16,274 nt of DNA, taken from contig DASQTB010000056.1 in the NCBI GenBank assembly GCA_035642095.1, positions 1 to 16,274 of the forward strand. Reading direction: 5' to 3'. The position numbers and the translations under genes were made by a program. Source of the stretch: DASQTB01 sp035642095 (GTDB lineage: Bacteria > Actinomycetota > UBA4738 > CALAEC01). The notes under the pieces are model-generated. The model saw nothing but the letters and a program-made list of their open reading frames with translations. It searched no databases and had not been told where the DNA came from. This document shows positions 1 to 6,568 of the stretch, in pieces. Each line of letters opens with the position of its first letter. Positions within the stretch are counted from its first letter, which is position 1.

Positions 1-41
1 TCCGGGGACTCCTGCTCGACGCGGTCCGGCTGGCCGCGTAA
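1..41 (+). CDS. C-terminal end of an unidentified upstream gene (partial)
   Basis: The frame beginning at base 3 is open from the window edge to a TAA at 39-41 and would end in RGLLLDAVRLAA, a plausible amphipathic helical C-terminus. The next gene starts only 10 nt later on the same strand, which fits an upstream neighbour in the same transcription unit. Thirteen codons are too few to identify a family, and an open frame this short can occur by chance. Confidence 0.3.
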   Translation, partial: RGLLLDAVRLAA

Positions 42-51
42 CACTGTCGCC

Positions 52-1089
52 GTGAACCTGCCGATCGCCCCTCCGCTCGAGCCCATGCTGGCCAAGCTGG
101 AGCCGGAGATCCCGCGCGGTGCGGGATGGCGGTACGAGCCCAAGTGGGACGGGTTCCGGGCCATCGTGTTCCGGGACGGTGACGAGGTCCACATCGGCAG
201 CCGGGGTCGCCGTCCGCTCCACCGGTACTTCCCGGAGGTGGTGGAAGCGGCCCGGTCGGCGCTTCCCCGCCGATGCGTAGCGGATGGAGAGATCGTGGTG
301 GCCGTGGACCGCGTCCTCGACTTCGAGAACCTCCAGCTCCGGCTGCACCCCGCGGAGTCGCGGGTCCGAATGCTGTCCGGGAGGATCCCGGCCTCGTTCG
401 TGGCCTTCGACCTCCTGGCGGAGGGGTCGAAGGACCTCAGGAAGCGGCCGCTGGTCGAGCGGTGGGATCGCCTGGCCGCGCTGATCGACGGCGAATCCAC
501 CGCCCGGACCATGCGCCGGATCCTGTCGCCGAAGACCAGCTTCGTGCTCACGCCGCAGACCCAGGACGCCGAGGAGGCCGAACGGTGGTTCGACGACCTG
601 GAGCCGGCCGGCCTGGACGGTGTGATCGCCAAGCGCGACGATCTCACCTACCAACCCGGAAGGCGGGTCATGGTCAAGGTGAAGCACCAGCGCACCATCG
701 ACTGCGTGGTCGGCGGCTACCGGATCCACAAGTCGGGGGAGGGAGTGGGATCCCTCCTGCTGGGGCTGTACGACGACTCGGGCGTTCTGCACCACGTCGG
801 CGCGTGCGGGGCCTTTCCGGCCCGGCAACGACTGGCCATCCTGGACCTTCTGAAGCCGCTGGAGGGGGGAGACAGCTTCCACCCCGACACGGTGCTGGGC
901 GGCCCCAGTCGGTGGCGGGCCCAGGAGAAGGAGTGGATCCCGCTCCAGCCGAGGTTGGTGTGCGAGGTCGCCTACGACCACTTCCAGGGGGGGCACCGGT
1001 TCCGCCACCTGGCCCAGTTCCTGCGGTGGCGGAACGACGTCGACCCTCGCGAGTGCACCTTCGATCAAGCCACACCGGGCCGCGGCTGA
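52..1089 (+). CDS. ligC: ATP-dependent DNA ligase, LigC type
   Basis: Seals DNA nicks using ATP through a lysyl-AMP intermediate, in the cytoplasm. The 345 residues carry the nucleotidyltransferase motifs in order: motif I EPKWDGFR with the adenylated lysine K31, then CVADGEIV, motif III SFVAFDLL, motif IV LDGVIAKR and motif V VMVKVKHQR. An OB-fold half follows, ending FRHLAQFLRWRNDVDPREC. Length and wording match the stand-alone mycobacterial LigC proteins (about 350 residues) rather than the ligase part of a full LigD. The usual GSRNERP stretch after motif I reads GSRGRRP here. The GTG at 52 gives the typical short N-terminus (MNLPIAPPLEPMLAK). No Shine-Dalgarno is obvious, and an AACACT box ending 6 nt upstream may be a weak -10 of a leaderless start. 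In mycobacteria LigC works with Prim-PolC and has been linked to base excision repair; a polymerase of that family lies at 3821-4825 here. Ku is not visible in this window. Confidence 0.93.
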   Translation: MNLPIAPPLEPMLAKLEPEIPRGAGWRYEPKWDGFRAIVFRDGDEVHIGSRGRRPLHRYFPEVVEAARSALPRRCVADGEIVVAVDRVLDFENLQLRLHPAESRVRMLSGRIPASFVAFDLLAEGSKDLRKRPLVERWDRLAALIDGESTARTMRRILSPKTSFVLTPQTQDAEEAERWFDDLEPAGLDGVIAKRDDLTYQPGRRVMVKVKHQRTIDCVVGGYRIHKSGEGVGSLLLGLYDDSGVLHHVGACGAFPARQRLAILDLLKPLEGGDSFHPDTVLGGPSRWRAQEKEWIPLQPRLVCEVAYDHFQGGHRFRHLAQFLRWRNDVDPRECTFDQATPGRG

Positions 1090-1093
1090 GCCG

Positions 1094-1101
1094 TATACCC
1101 T
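1094..1101 (+). promoter_or_regulatory. candidate -10 box upstream of the Rid gene
   Basis: TATACCCT lies in the 46-nt gap between ligC and the Rid-family gene and contains TATACC and the TANNNT form TACCCT, the same hexamer seen before rpsD. A transcript from here would have a leader of roughly 25-30 nt containing the Shine-Dalgarno GGAGG at 1122-1126, 9 nt before the GTG. I see no convincing -35 box. Confidence 0.3.
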
Positions 1102-1135
1102 GGGCCCCCCGTTCGCTGGAAGGAGGACACCGACT

Positions 1136-1543
1136 GTGCGCATCACACCCATGAACCCCGACACCGTCGCTTCTCCCGGCGGCAACTATTCGCACGCGGT
1201 CCGGATCGATCTGGACGGCGGGGCCCTGTTGTTCGTCTCGGGACAGGTGGCGCTCGATCGCGGCGGGGATCTGGTCGGCGAGGGCGACATGGCCCGTCAG
1301 GCCGAACAGGTCTTCGAGAACCTCGATGCGGTGCTGACGGCGAACGGGGCCTCGTTCGAGGACGTGGTCAAGATCACGACGTTCGTCACCGACATGTCCG
1401 AGCTGCAGACCGTTCGAGACGTTCGGATGCGCTACCTGGCCGACCCGCCGCCGGCGAGCACGACCGTCGAGGTCTCCGGTCTGTTCCGGCCGGAGGCCCT
1501 GATCGAGGTCGAGGCGGTGGCCGCGATCGACGGGGGCTCGTAG
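1136..1543 (+). CDS. Rid (YjgF/YER057c/UK114) family protein lacking the catalytic arginine
   Basis: A 135-residue Rid-family protein. Typical signatures are NYSHAVRI near the N-terminus, LFVSGQVALD, then FENLDAVLTANGASFEDVVK with ITTFVTDM, and a C-terminal VEVEAVAAI. RidA itself hydrolyses reactive 2-aminoacrylate and other imines formed by PLP enzymes, using an arginine in the motif PARSCVEV. Here the matching stretch is PASTTVEV, so that arginine is a serine. It probably belongs to one of the Rid subfamilies without imine deaminase activity, and its substrate is unknown. The GTG start is supported by GGAGG at 1122-1126. The stop TAG shares one base with the next gene's GTG (TAGTG), so this heads a coupled operon with the cupin fragment and the S9 peptidase. 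Confidence 0.88.
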   Translation: MRITPMNPDTVASPGGNYSHAVRIDLDGGALLFVSGQVALDRGGDLVGEGDMARQAEQVFENLDAVLTANGASFEDVVKITTFVTDMSELQTVRDVRMRYLADPPPASTTVEVSGLFRPEALIEVEAVAAIDGGS

Positions 1544-1731
1544 TGGACCGACCGACATCGATCCCGGACACCGCCGCGAACCTGGAACAGGACGGAGTCC
1601 TTACGCTGCGGCCGGGGGACCTGCTCGTGGTTCCTCGAGGAACCCGTCACCGGCCGATCGCGGAGAGGCCGGCGCACACGCTCCTGCTGGAGAAGCCCGA
1701 GACCGAGCCGTACGGGGACGCGGCGGGGTGA
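1543..1731 (+). CDS. short cupin-fold protein, apparently lacking the N-terminal cupin motif
   Basis: A 62-residue protein. Residues 18-56 read like the second half of a small single-domain cupin: GVLTLRPGDLLVVPRGTRHR matches cupin motif 2 (G25, P31, G33, H36), followed by the usual HTLLLEKPET strand. Family members are normally about 100-120 residues and carry motif 1 (HxH...E) before this point. That half is absent here, because the start is fixed by the upstream Rid gene's stop (TAGTG overlap). The stop TGA overlaps the next gene's GTG (GTGA), so translational coupling at both ends appears intact. With only one of the usual metal-binding histidines it is unlikely to bind metal normally. 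It may be a deletion remnant kept because it couples translation, or a reduced functional cupin. Confidence 0.65.
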   Translation: MDRPTSIPDTAANLEQDGVLTLRPGDLLVVPRGTRHRPIAERPAHTLLLEKPETEPYGDAAG

Positions 1732-3824
1732 GCGGCCGGGAGTCGTTCCCCCGACAGGCCGCCCGAACCCGCAACTTCACCCTCGGCCTGCCCCGGACGT
1801 TCACCGTCGCCTCGGACGGGTCGCGGGTGGTGTTCCTGCGTTCGCCGGCCGGCGACGACCCGAACACGGAGATGTGGGTCTTCGACGTCGCTGAAGCCAG
1901 CGAGCGTCGAGTGGCCCAAGCACACGAGGCGGCGAAAGGGCGGGGAGACGAGCCGCCCGAGGAGCGGGCCCGACGCGAGCGAGCGCGTGAGCGGGCCGAG
2001 GGGATCGTGGCGTACTCGACCGATCGTGCGTGCTCGAAGGCGGTCTTCGAGGTGGGGGGGTCGCTCTACCTCGCCGACCTGGCTCCCGATCGCAGCCTGT
2101 ACCAGCGCCACCCCGCCACGGAACCGGTGTTCGACCCGCGGATCGACCCCATGGGGCGTCGGGTGGCCTACGTATCCGGCGGCGCCCTTCGCTTCATTGG
2201 CCTCGACGGTCCTGGGCTTCTGACCCAGGCCCATGAGGACCGGGTCCTGGTCGAGGAGCCCGGCGCCTCCTGGGGCCTGGCCGAGTTCGTGGCCGCCGAG
2301 GAGATGAACCGGTACCACGGATTCTGGTGGTCTCCCGACGGGGACCGGCTCGCCGTGACCCGGGTCGATGAGTCCTCGGTCCAGGTGTGGCACATCGCCG
2401 ATCCGGCGAACCCCGCCGCCGCCCCAGTCGTCGTTCGCTACCCGACCGCCGGAACGACCAACGCGGACGTGCGGCTGTTCATCATCGGACTCAACGGATC
2501 GCGGACCGAGGTGCAATGGGACCGCCAACGCTTCGAGTACCTGTGCCGGGTGTGGTGGAGCGACGGGCGTCCCCTGACCATCGTGGTCCAGTCACGCGAC
2601 CAGCGAAACGTCCGGACGCTCACCGTATCCGACGATGGCTCCACCGAGACCGTCCGCGAACAACGCGACGAGGCGTGGGTCGACCTGATCGACGGCTCGC
2701 CCGCGTGGCTGGCCGACGGCCGCTTGGTATCGACACGGGACGGGGACGATACGCGACGACTGCTCGTGGGAGACGAACCGGTGACGGCCCCCGGACTCCA
2801 GGTCCACGGCATCGTCGACGTCTCCGACCGGGTGATCTTCACGGCGTCCGACGACCCGGAGACCGCCCACGTCTGGATGTGGTCACCCGATGAGGGCGCG
2901 GCGCGGCTCACCGAGGGCCCGGGCGTCCACGCGGTCGAGGCCGCCGACGACGTCGCCGTCATCACCTCGTCGACCGTCGACGCGAGCCCGAGATCCAGAG
3001 TCCGTCGCGGCGACGCGGTTCTGGCAGAGCTCCGGTCCAACGCCGAGGAGCCGGTGCTCCACGCCGCCCCGACGTTCCTCCGGGCAGGAGCCCGAGAGCT
3101 CCGAACCGCGCTGCTGTTGCCGAACGGCTCGGAACCGGACGAGCCGCTGCCGGTCCTCCTGGACCCCTATGGCGGGCCGCTCCATCAGCGGGTCGTTCGG
3201 AGCCGGGACCGCTACCTCGAGTCGCAGTGGTTCGCCGACCAGGGGTTCGCCGTCCTGGTGGCCGACGGGCGAGGGACGCCCGGCCGAGGGCCGGCCTGGG
3301 AGCGGGAGATCCACCGAAACGTCCTCGGTCCCGTGCTGCAGGACCAGGTCGACGCCCTCCACGCCGCCGCCGAGCGGTTCGACTTCCTCGACCTGTCCCG
3401 GGTGGCCATGCGGGGATGGTCCTTCGGAGGCGAACTGTCGGCGGCGGCCGTTCTCCGGAGGCCGGACGTGTTCCACGCCGCGGTGGTCGGCGCGCCGGTG
3501 ACGGATCCCCGGCTGTACGACACCCACTACACCGAGCGCTACCTCGGGCACCCCGACGACGACCCGGAGGCCTACCGACGCAACTCTCTGCTCGGCGACG
3601 CCCCCAACCTGGAGCGTCCGATGCTGATCATCCACGGCCTGGCAGACGACAACGTGGTGGTGGCCAACTCGCTTCGACTGTCGCGGGCCCTCCTCGAGGC
3701 CGGGCGGCCGCACATGTTCCTCCCATTGTCCGGGATCACCCACATGGCCGCGGCCGAGGAGGTCGCCGAGAACCTCCTGCTGCTCGAGCTGAACTTCCTT
3801 CGCGACGCCCTCGGCCTCTCCTAA
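1728..3824 (+). CDS. S9 family serine peptidase, dipeptidyl-peptidase IV type
   Basis: Predicted to remove dipeptides from peptide N-termini, probably in the cytoplasm since no signal peptide or membrane segment is visible. The 698 residues divide into an N-terminal beta-propeller (about 1-430) and a C-terminal alpha/beta-hydrolase domain. The triad can be placed: S565 in GWSFGG, D640 in HGLADDNV and H672 in GITHMAA. Residues E191-E192 in AAEEMNRYHGFWWSPDG match the double-glutamate motif that anchors the substrate N-terminus in DPP-IV, and N642 matches the DPP-IV asparagine. That favours DPP-IV over acylaminoacyl or prolyl oligopeptidases. A charged insert (about residues 65-88, rich in E and R) is unusual. 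The GTG start overlaps the cupin stop as GTGA. The stop overlaps the convergent polymerase gene's stop by 4 nt. Confidence 0.92.
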   Translation: MSGRESFPRQAARTRNFTLGLPRTFTVASDGSRVVFLRSPAGDDPNTEMWVFDVAEASERRVAQAHEAAKGRGDEPPEERARRERARERAEGIVAYSTDRACSKAVFEVGGSLYLADLAPDRSLYQRHPATEPVFDPRIDPMGRRVAYVSGGALRFIGLDGPGLLTQAHEDRVLVEEPGASWGLAEFVAAEEMNRYHGFWWSPDGDRLAVTRVDESSVQVWHIADPANPAAAPVVVRYPTAGTTNADVRLFIIGLNGSRTEVQWDRQRFEYLCRVWWSDGRPLTIVVQSRDQRNVRTLTVSDDGSTETVREQRDEAWVDLIDGSPAWLADGRLVSTRDGDDTRRLLVGDEPVTAPGLQVHGIVDVSDRVIFTASDDPETAHVWMWSPDEGAARLTEGPGVHAVEAADDVAVITSSTVDASPRSRVRRGDAVLAELRSNAEEPVLHAAPTFLRAGARELRTALLLPNGSEPDEPLPVLLDPYGGPLHQRVVRSRDRYLESQWFADQGFAVLVADGRGTPGRGPAWEREIHRNVLGPVLQDQVDALHAAAERFDFLDLSRVAMRGWSFGGELSAAAVLRRPDVFHAAVVGAPVTDPRLYDTHYTERYLGHPDDDPEAYRRNSLLGDAPNLERPMLIIHGLADDNVVVANSLRLSRALLEAGRPHMFLPLSGITHMAAAEEVAENLLLLELNFLRDALGLS

Positions 3825-4825
3825 CGAGGCCTCCGGGCGCGGGAAGGAGAAACCCGGGTCGGCTCGCCGGGCATCTTCGGGTGGTGGACCGGCCAGGGCG
3901 CGTCGGAGAGCCCCTCCCGCTGGTCGCGCTCGGCCAGCTCGAGCAGCGCGTCCAGCGAGCCGGCAAGGTCGTCGATCCCTTGGAGGGCGTCGCCCCGGTC
4001 GCGGAGGAGGGCCGGAACGGTGTCCATACGGAACTCCCTCGGGTCGACGTCCTCCACCTCCTCCCACCGGATGGGGAACGACACCCGGGCGTCGTCGACC
4101 GGCCGGATCGAGTACGCCGAGGCCACCGTGCGGTCCCGGGCGTTCTGGTTGTAGTCGACGAACACGCCGCGGCGCTCCTCCTTCCACCACGCGGTGGTGG
4201 CCAGTGGGATCCGACGCTCCACCTCCCGGGCCAGGGCCAGGGCGGCCCGGCGGACCTCGGTGAACGGCCACCGAGGCTCGATCCGGGCCAGGATGTGGAG
4301 GCCTCGCTTGCCCGTGGTCTTCGGGAATCCGACCAGCCCGTGGACTTCCAGGACCTCCCGGACCACCGCGGCGACCTTGCGCACGCTGGCGAACGGAATG
4401 CGAGGGGTGGGATCGAGGTCCACCAGCAACTCATCGGGATGGTCGACGTCGTTCCTTCGTACCGGCCATCGATGCAGCTCCAGCGACGCGAGGTTGGCCA
4501 TCCAGATCAGGTGGGCCGCGTCGGCCATGACCAGCTCCTCCGCCGACCGCCCGCTGGGGAAGTGGATCCAGACGGTCTGCAGCCACTCCGGGCGGTGCTT
4601 CGGGACCCGCTTCTGGTAGAAGGCCTCCCCGTCGATGCCGTCGGGGAAGCGGCGCATCGTCACCGGGCGGTCACGGGCCGCGTGGACGGCGACCTCTCCG
4701 ACGCCGATGAAGTACCGGACCACGTCCATCTTGGTGTGGCCCCGCTTCGGGAAGAGGACCTTGTCGGGGTTGCTGACCCGGAGCTCGCGGCCGGCGACCT
4801 CGAGGGTCTCCCCCGGTGTGGTCAG
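3821..4825 (-). CDS. LigD/Prim-Pol family polymerase domain protein (stand-alone), likely CTG start
   Basis: An archaeo-eukaryotic-primase-type polymerase as in LigD PolDom and mycobacterial Prim-PolC, which fill gaps with ribonucleotides or deoxynucleotides during end joining or excision repair. The first ATG (4729) would give 302 residues but would cut off an in-frame stretch containing ELRVSNPDKVLFPKRG.HTK, which is conserved at the N-terminus of this family (LTNADKVLYP..GTTK in M. tuberculosis LigD). No ATG, GTG or TTG lies in frame upstream. A CTG at 4825-4823 overlaps the udgX stop as CTGA and has GGGGGAG just upstream. It gives 334 residues and places the metal aspartates at D136/D138 (VDLDP) and D224 (VDYNQN), nearly the same numbers as in M. 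tuberculosis LigD. The conserved GKRGLHI is at about 172-178. There is no ligase or phosphoesterase domain. Confidence 0.88.
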   Translation of the reverse strand: MTTPGETLEVAGRELRVSNPDKVLFPKRGHTKMDVVRYFIGVGEVAVHAARDRPVTMRRFPDGIDGEAFYQKRVPKHRPEWLQTVWIHFPSGRSAEELVMADAAHLIWMANLASLELHRWPVRRNDVDHPDELLVDLDPTPRIPFASVRKVAAVVREVLEVHGLVGFPKTTGKRGLHILARIEPRWPFTEVRRAALALAREVERRIPLATTAWWKEERRGVFVDYNQNARDRTVASAYSIRPVDDARVSFPIRWEEVEDVDPREFRMDTVPALLRDRGDALQGIDDLAGSLDALLELAERDQREGLSDAPWPVHHPKMPGEPTRVSPSRARRPR

Positions 4826-5442
4826 GAGGTCTCCCCCATCCCTCGAGCCAGGGCCCGGAGGTCCCCGACGAACCGGTCGTACTCCTCCTCTCGGTCGGCA
4901 TCATCGGCCCGGAGGATGGCCGATGGATGGATGGTGGCCATGACCAGGGGTGCCAGATCGGAGTCGAGGGGCTGCCCTCGCTCCTTGGTCACCCGGAACG
5001 ACCGGCCGAACAGGTCCTGGGCCGCCGTGGCCCCCAGCGCCACCAGCGCCTTGGGCTTCACCACCTCGAGCTCGGACCGGAACCAGGGTGCGCAGGCCCG
5101 GACCTCCTCTGCGGCGGGACGTCGATGGATCCGCCGCTTCCCTCGCCGTTCGAACTTGAAGTGCTTGACGACATTGGTGATGAAGACCTTGCGACGATCG
5201 ATGCCCGCGTCGCCCAAGGCCCGGTCGAGGAGCTTTCCCGCCGGGCCCACGAACGGACGTCCCTGCCGGTCCTCCTGGTCCCCAGGCTGCTCGCCGACCA
5301 TGACCACCTCGGCCGTGGCCGGCCCGTCACCGAACACCGTCTGGGTGGCGTTCCGATAGAGCGAGCAGCCGCGGCAGCCCGCGGCTGCTTCGCGCAGGCT
5401 GGCCAGCGTTTTCCGCTCCGGGAGGAAGTCCTCGGCGGTCAC
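4822..5442 (-). CDS. udgX: UdgX-type uracil-DNA glycosylase-like protein
   Basis: A 206-residue member of the family 4-like uracil-DNA glycosylases. It has motif A GEQPGDQED (E51-D58), GRPFVGPAGKLLDRAL, TNVVKHFKF, and the UdgX-specific basic loop KRRIH (residues 102-106), then the distal motif HPSAILR (H172). Known UdgX proteins excise uracil and remain covalently bound to the abasic site through the histidine of this loop; H106 here corresponds to it. Fe-S ligands appear to be C23, C26 and C117; the fourth position, Cys in ordinary family 4 enzymes (VVKCRPP), is H94 here. The GTG start at 5442 has no Shine-Dalgarno but has TAGGCT exactly 6 nt upstream, suggesting a leaderless mRNA. Its stop overlaps the CTG start of the polymerase gene, so the two are probably co-translated. 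Confidence 0.92.
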   Translation of the reverse strand: MTAEDFLPERKTLASLREAAAGCRGCSLYRNATQTVFGDGPATAEVVMVGEQPGDQEDRQGRPFVGPAGKLLDRALGDAGIDRRKVFITNVVKHFKFERRGKRRIHRRPAAEEVRACAPWFRSELEVVKPKALVALGATAAQDLFGRSFRVTKERGQPLDSDLAPLVMATIHPSAILRADDADREEEYDRFVGDLRALARGMGETS

Positions 5443-5448
5443 ACCCGG

Positions 5449-5454
5449 AGCCTA
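5449..5454 (-). promoter_or_regulatory. -10 box (TAGGCT) of the leaderless udgX promoter
   Basis: TAGGCT on the minus strand ends 6 nt before the udgX GTG, so the expected transcription start coincides with the start codon. It sits in the 19-nt gap to the BON gene, and no ribosome binding site is present there. The same TANNNT plus 6-8 nt layout occurs before four other genes in the window. No clear -35 box was found. Confidence 0.5.
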
Positions 5455-5461
5455 CCGCCGG

Positions 5462-6160
5462 TCAGCCGGTGGGGGCCGATGTCCCGGAAAGGTGCAACAG
5501 GTTCTGCACGTCCCGGACCCCGTTGACCCGGCGGGTCCGGCGCTCGATCTCGTCGATCTGCTCCGGGCGGTCCACCGCGCCCCGCAGGGTGACCACGCCG
5601 AACTCGGCGTTCACGTTAACGCGACCCGACGGGACGCCGACGTAGCCCAGGACCTCGCTCTCCACCTTGTGGGTCAGGGTAGCGTCGTTCTCCGGCGGAC
5701 CGCCCTCGGTCGGGTGGGTGGCGGAGCGCCACGCCCCGTAGCTCTGGGCCCCGACCGACCGGCCGGCGCGCGCTGCCACACCTCCGGCTCGTCGGAACCG
5801 AGCGGCGATCCAGTCCTTCGCCACGTGCCGCCGGCGCTTCCCGTTCGCGGGATCGAGGAAGAACGCCGCCGCGGCGCCGGCCGCTCCGGCGGCGAGGATC
5901 CAACCGGTTCCGCGCTTGGGCTTCTCGCCGGCGATCCAGTACCCCACCCGGCGGCGGGCAGGCTTGGTCCGGGCCGCCGCAGCGGAACCGAGGTCCTCCG
6001 CCCGGGACCGCACGGTGCCGCCGACGTCCCCGGCCTTGCTCCGGACGGTCCCTCCGACGTCCCCGGCCTTGCTCCGGATGGTCCCGCCCAGCCGGCCGGT
6101 CCCCTTCCGGATCTCCCGGGCCTGCCGGCGAACCCTGCGCTTGATCGTCGTCGTGCTCAT
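5462..6160 (-). CDS. BON-domain protein with membrane anchor and 11-residue repeats
   Basis: A 232-residue protein. Residues about 16-59 are basic/amphipathic and built from four 11-residue units whose central two are TxRSKAGDVGG. Residues 86-103 (GWILAAGAAGAAAAFFLD) form a hydrophobic segment ending in PANGKRRRH, the pattern seen in YtxH-like anchors. Residues about 160-227 are a BON domain (VTLRGAVDRPEQIDEIERRT, then VNGVRDVQNLL), a lipid- or polymer-binding fold found in osmotic and envelope stress proteins. I chose the ATG at 6160 because GGGAGGT stands 8 nt before it and the protein then starts MSTTTIKRR; the longer in-frame extension to 6235 is not protein-like. The role is probably envelope or stress related, but the ligand is unknown. 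Confidence 0.82.
   Translation of the reverse strand: MSTTTIKRRVRRQAREIRKGTGRLGGTIRSKAGDVGGTVRSKAGDVGGTVRSRAEDLGSAAAARTKPARRRVGYWIAGEKPKRGTGWILAAGAAGAAAAFFLDPANGKRRRHVAKDWIAARFRRAGGVAARAGRSVGAQSYGAWRSATHPTEGGPPENDATLTHKVESEVLGYVGVPSGRVNVNAEFGVVTLRGAVDRPEQIDEIERRTRRVNGVRDVQNLLHLSGTSAPTG
5988..6119 (-). repeat. 33-bp in-frame tandem repeat within the BON gene
   Basis: Units at 6021-6053 and 6054-6086 differ at only two of 33 positions by eye. A diverged unit is at 5988-6020, and a more degenerate one at 6087-6119. The period of 33 keeps frame, adding or removing exactly 11 residues (core RSKAGDVGG). This is a coding minisatellite of the kind that changes copy number by slippage, producing an elongated amphipathic segment reminiscent of LEA or apolipoprotein 11-mers. 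Confidence 0.8.
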
Positions 6161-6240
6161 GTGGCGCCACCTCCCATGGAGCCGTCTCCTACCGATTACC
6201 CACGGTGGAGGGGTAGAACACGCACGCGGAGGCAACCCTC

Positions 6241-6459
6241 TCAGCGGGGGGCCGCGGGGTGCTCGACGACCGCGATCACGCGATCGGCCATGAACCGGCC
6301 GGTCCGGATCACCTGGCCGCTCCGCGAGACCTCGGCGACTTCGACGACCCCTCGCCCCGTGGTCACCTCGACCCTCCGGCCGGAGCGGGTGGCCTCGACC
6401 TCGAACCGCTGAACCCCGCCGCCGGTATCGACCACGATCTCGACACGGTCGCCTCTCAC
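6241..6459 (-). CDS. small hypothetical protein (72 aa), likely leaderless GTG start
   Basis: A small, arginine- and valine-rich protein predicted to be mostly beta strand (RVEIVVDTGGG, RFEVEATRSGRRVEVTTGRG, RFMADRVIAVVEH). I do not recognise a family. An ATG exists at 6468, but it overlaps a TAGGAT box (6472-6467) and has no usable ribosome binding site. The in-frame GTG at 6459 lies 7 nt after that box, the leaderless spacing seen at other genes here, so I prefer it. The gene is divergent from the 30-residue membrane peptide and lies 80 nt upstream of the BON gene on the same strand, so the two may share transcripts. Confidence 0.6.
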   Translation of the reverse strand: MRGDRVEIVVDTGGGVQRFEVEATRSGRRVEVTTGRGVVEVAEVSRSGQVIRTGRFMADRVIAVVEHPAAPR

Positions 6460-6466
6460 AGCGTCC

Positions 6467-6472
6467 ATCCTA
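6467..6472 (-). promoter_or_regulatory. -10 box (TAGGAT) deciding the start of the 72-aa gene
   Basis: TAGGAT on the minus strand ends 7 nt before the GTG at 6459. Its last bases overlap the alternative ATG at 6468, which could not be inside a transcript initiated here. This argues for the GTG start and a leaderless mRNA. Confidence 0.45.
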
Positions 6473-6498
6473 GGCCGGGACGCCGACATCATGGGGGG

Positions 6499-6527
6499 TT
6501 CACTCGGCGCCAAGTTTGGTTCATACT
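6499..6527 (+). promoter_or_regulatory. candidate sigma70-like promoter of the 30-aa membrane peptide
   Basis: TTCACT (6499-6504) and CATACT (6522-6527) each match 4 of 6 bases of the -35 and -10 consensus and are separated by 17 nt. Transcription would begin near 6534, leaving a leader of about 35 nt with the Shine-Dalgarno AAAGGGGG at 6556-6563. The region is relatively AT-rich for this window. Confidence 0.35.
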
Positions 6528-6568
6528 GACGCGGGCAACGTTTGAAGGACAGCCGAAAGGGGGCGTCC

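Noticed and set aside
3227..5359. 710-codon open frame on the plus strand
   Set aside because: It runs out of frame through the S9 peptidase and antisense to the polymerase and udgX; its composition is low-complexity G/R/P/A, the usual shadow of GC-rich genes.
5988..6119. Possible CRISPR-like array
   Set aside because: The units are contiguous without spacers, in frame, and encode part of the BON protein.
6161..6235. 25-residue upstream extension of the BON protein
   Set aside because: The ATG at 6160 has a strong Shine-Dalgarno, and the extension is Arg/Pro/Trp-rich with no family resemblance.
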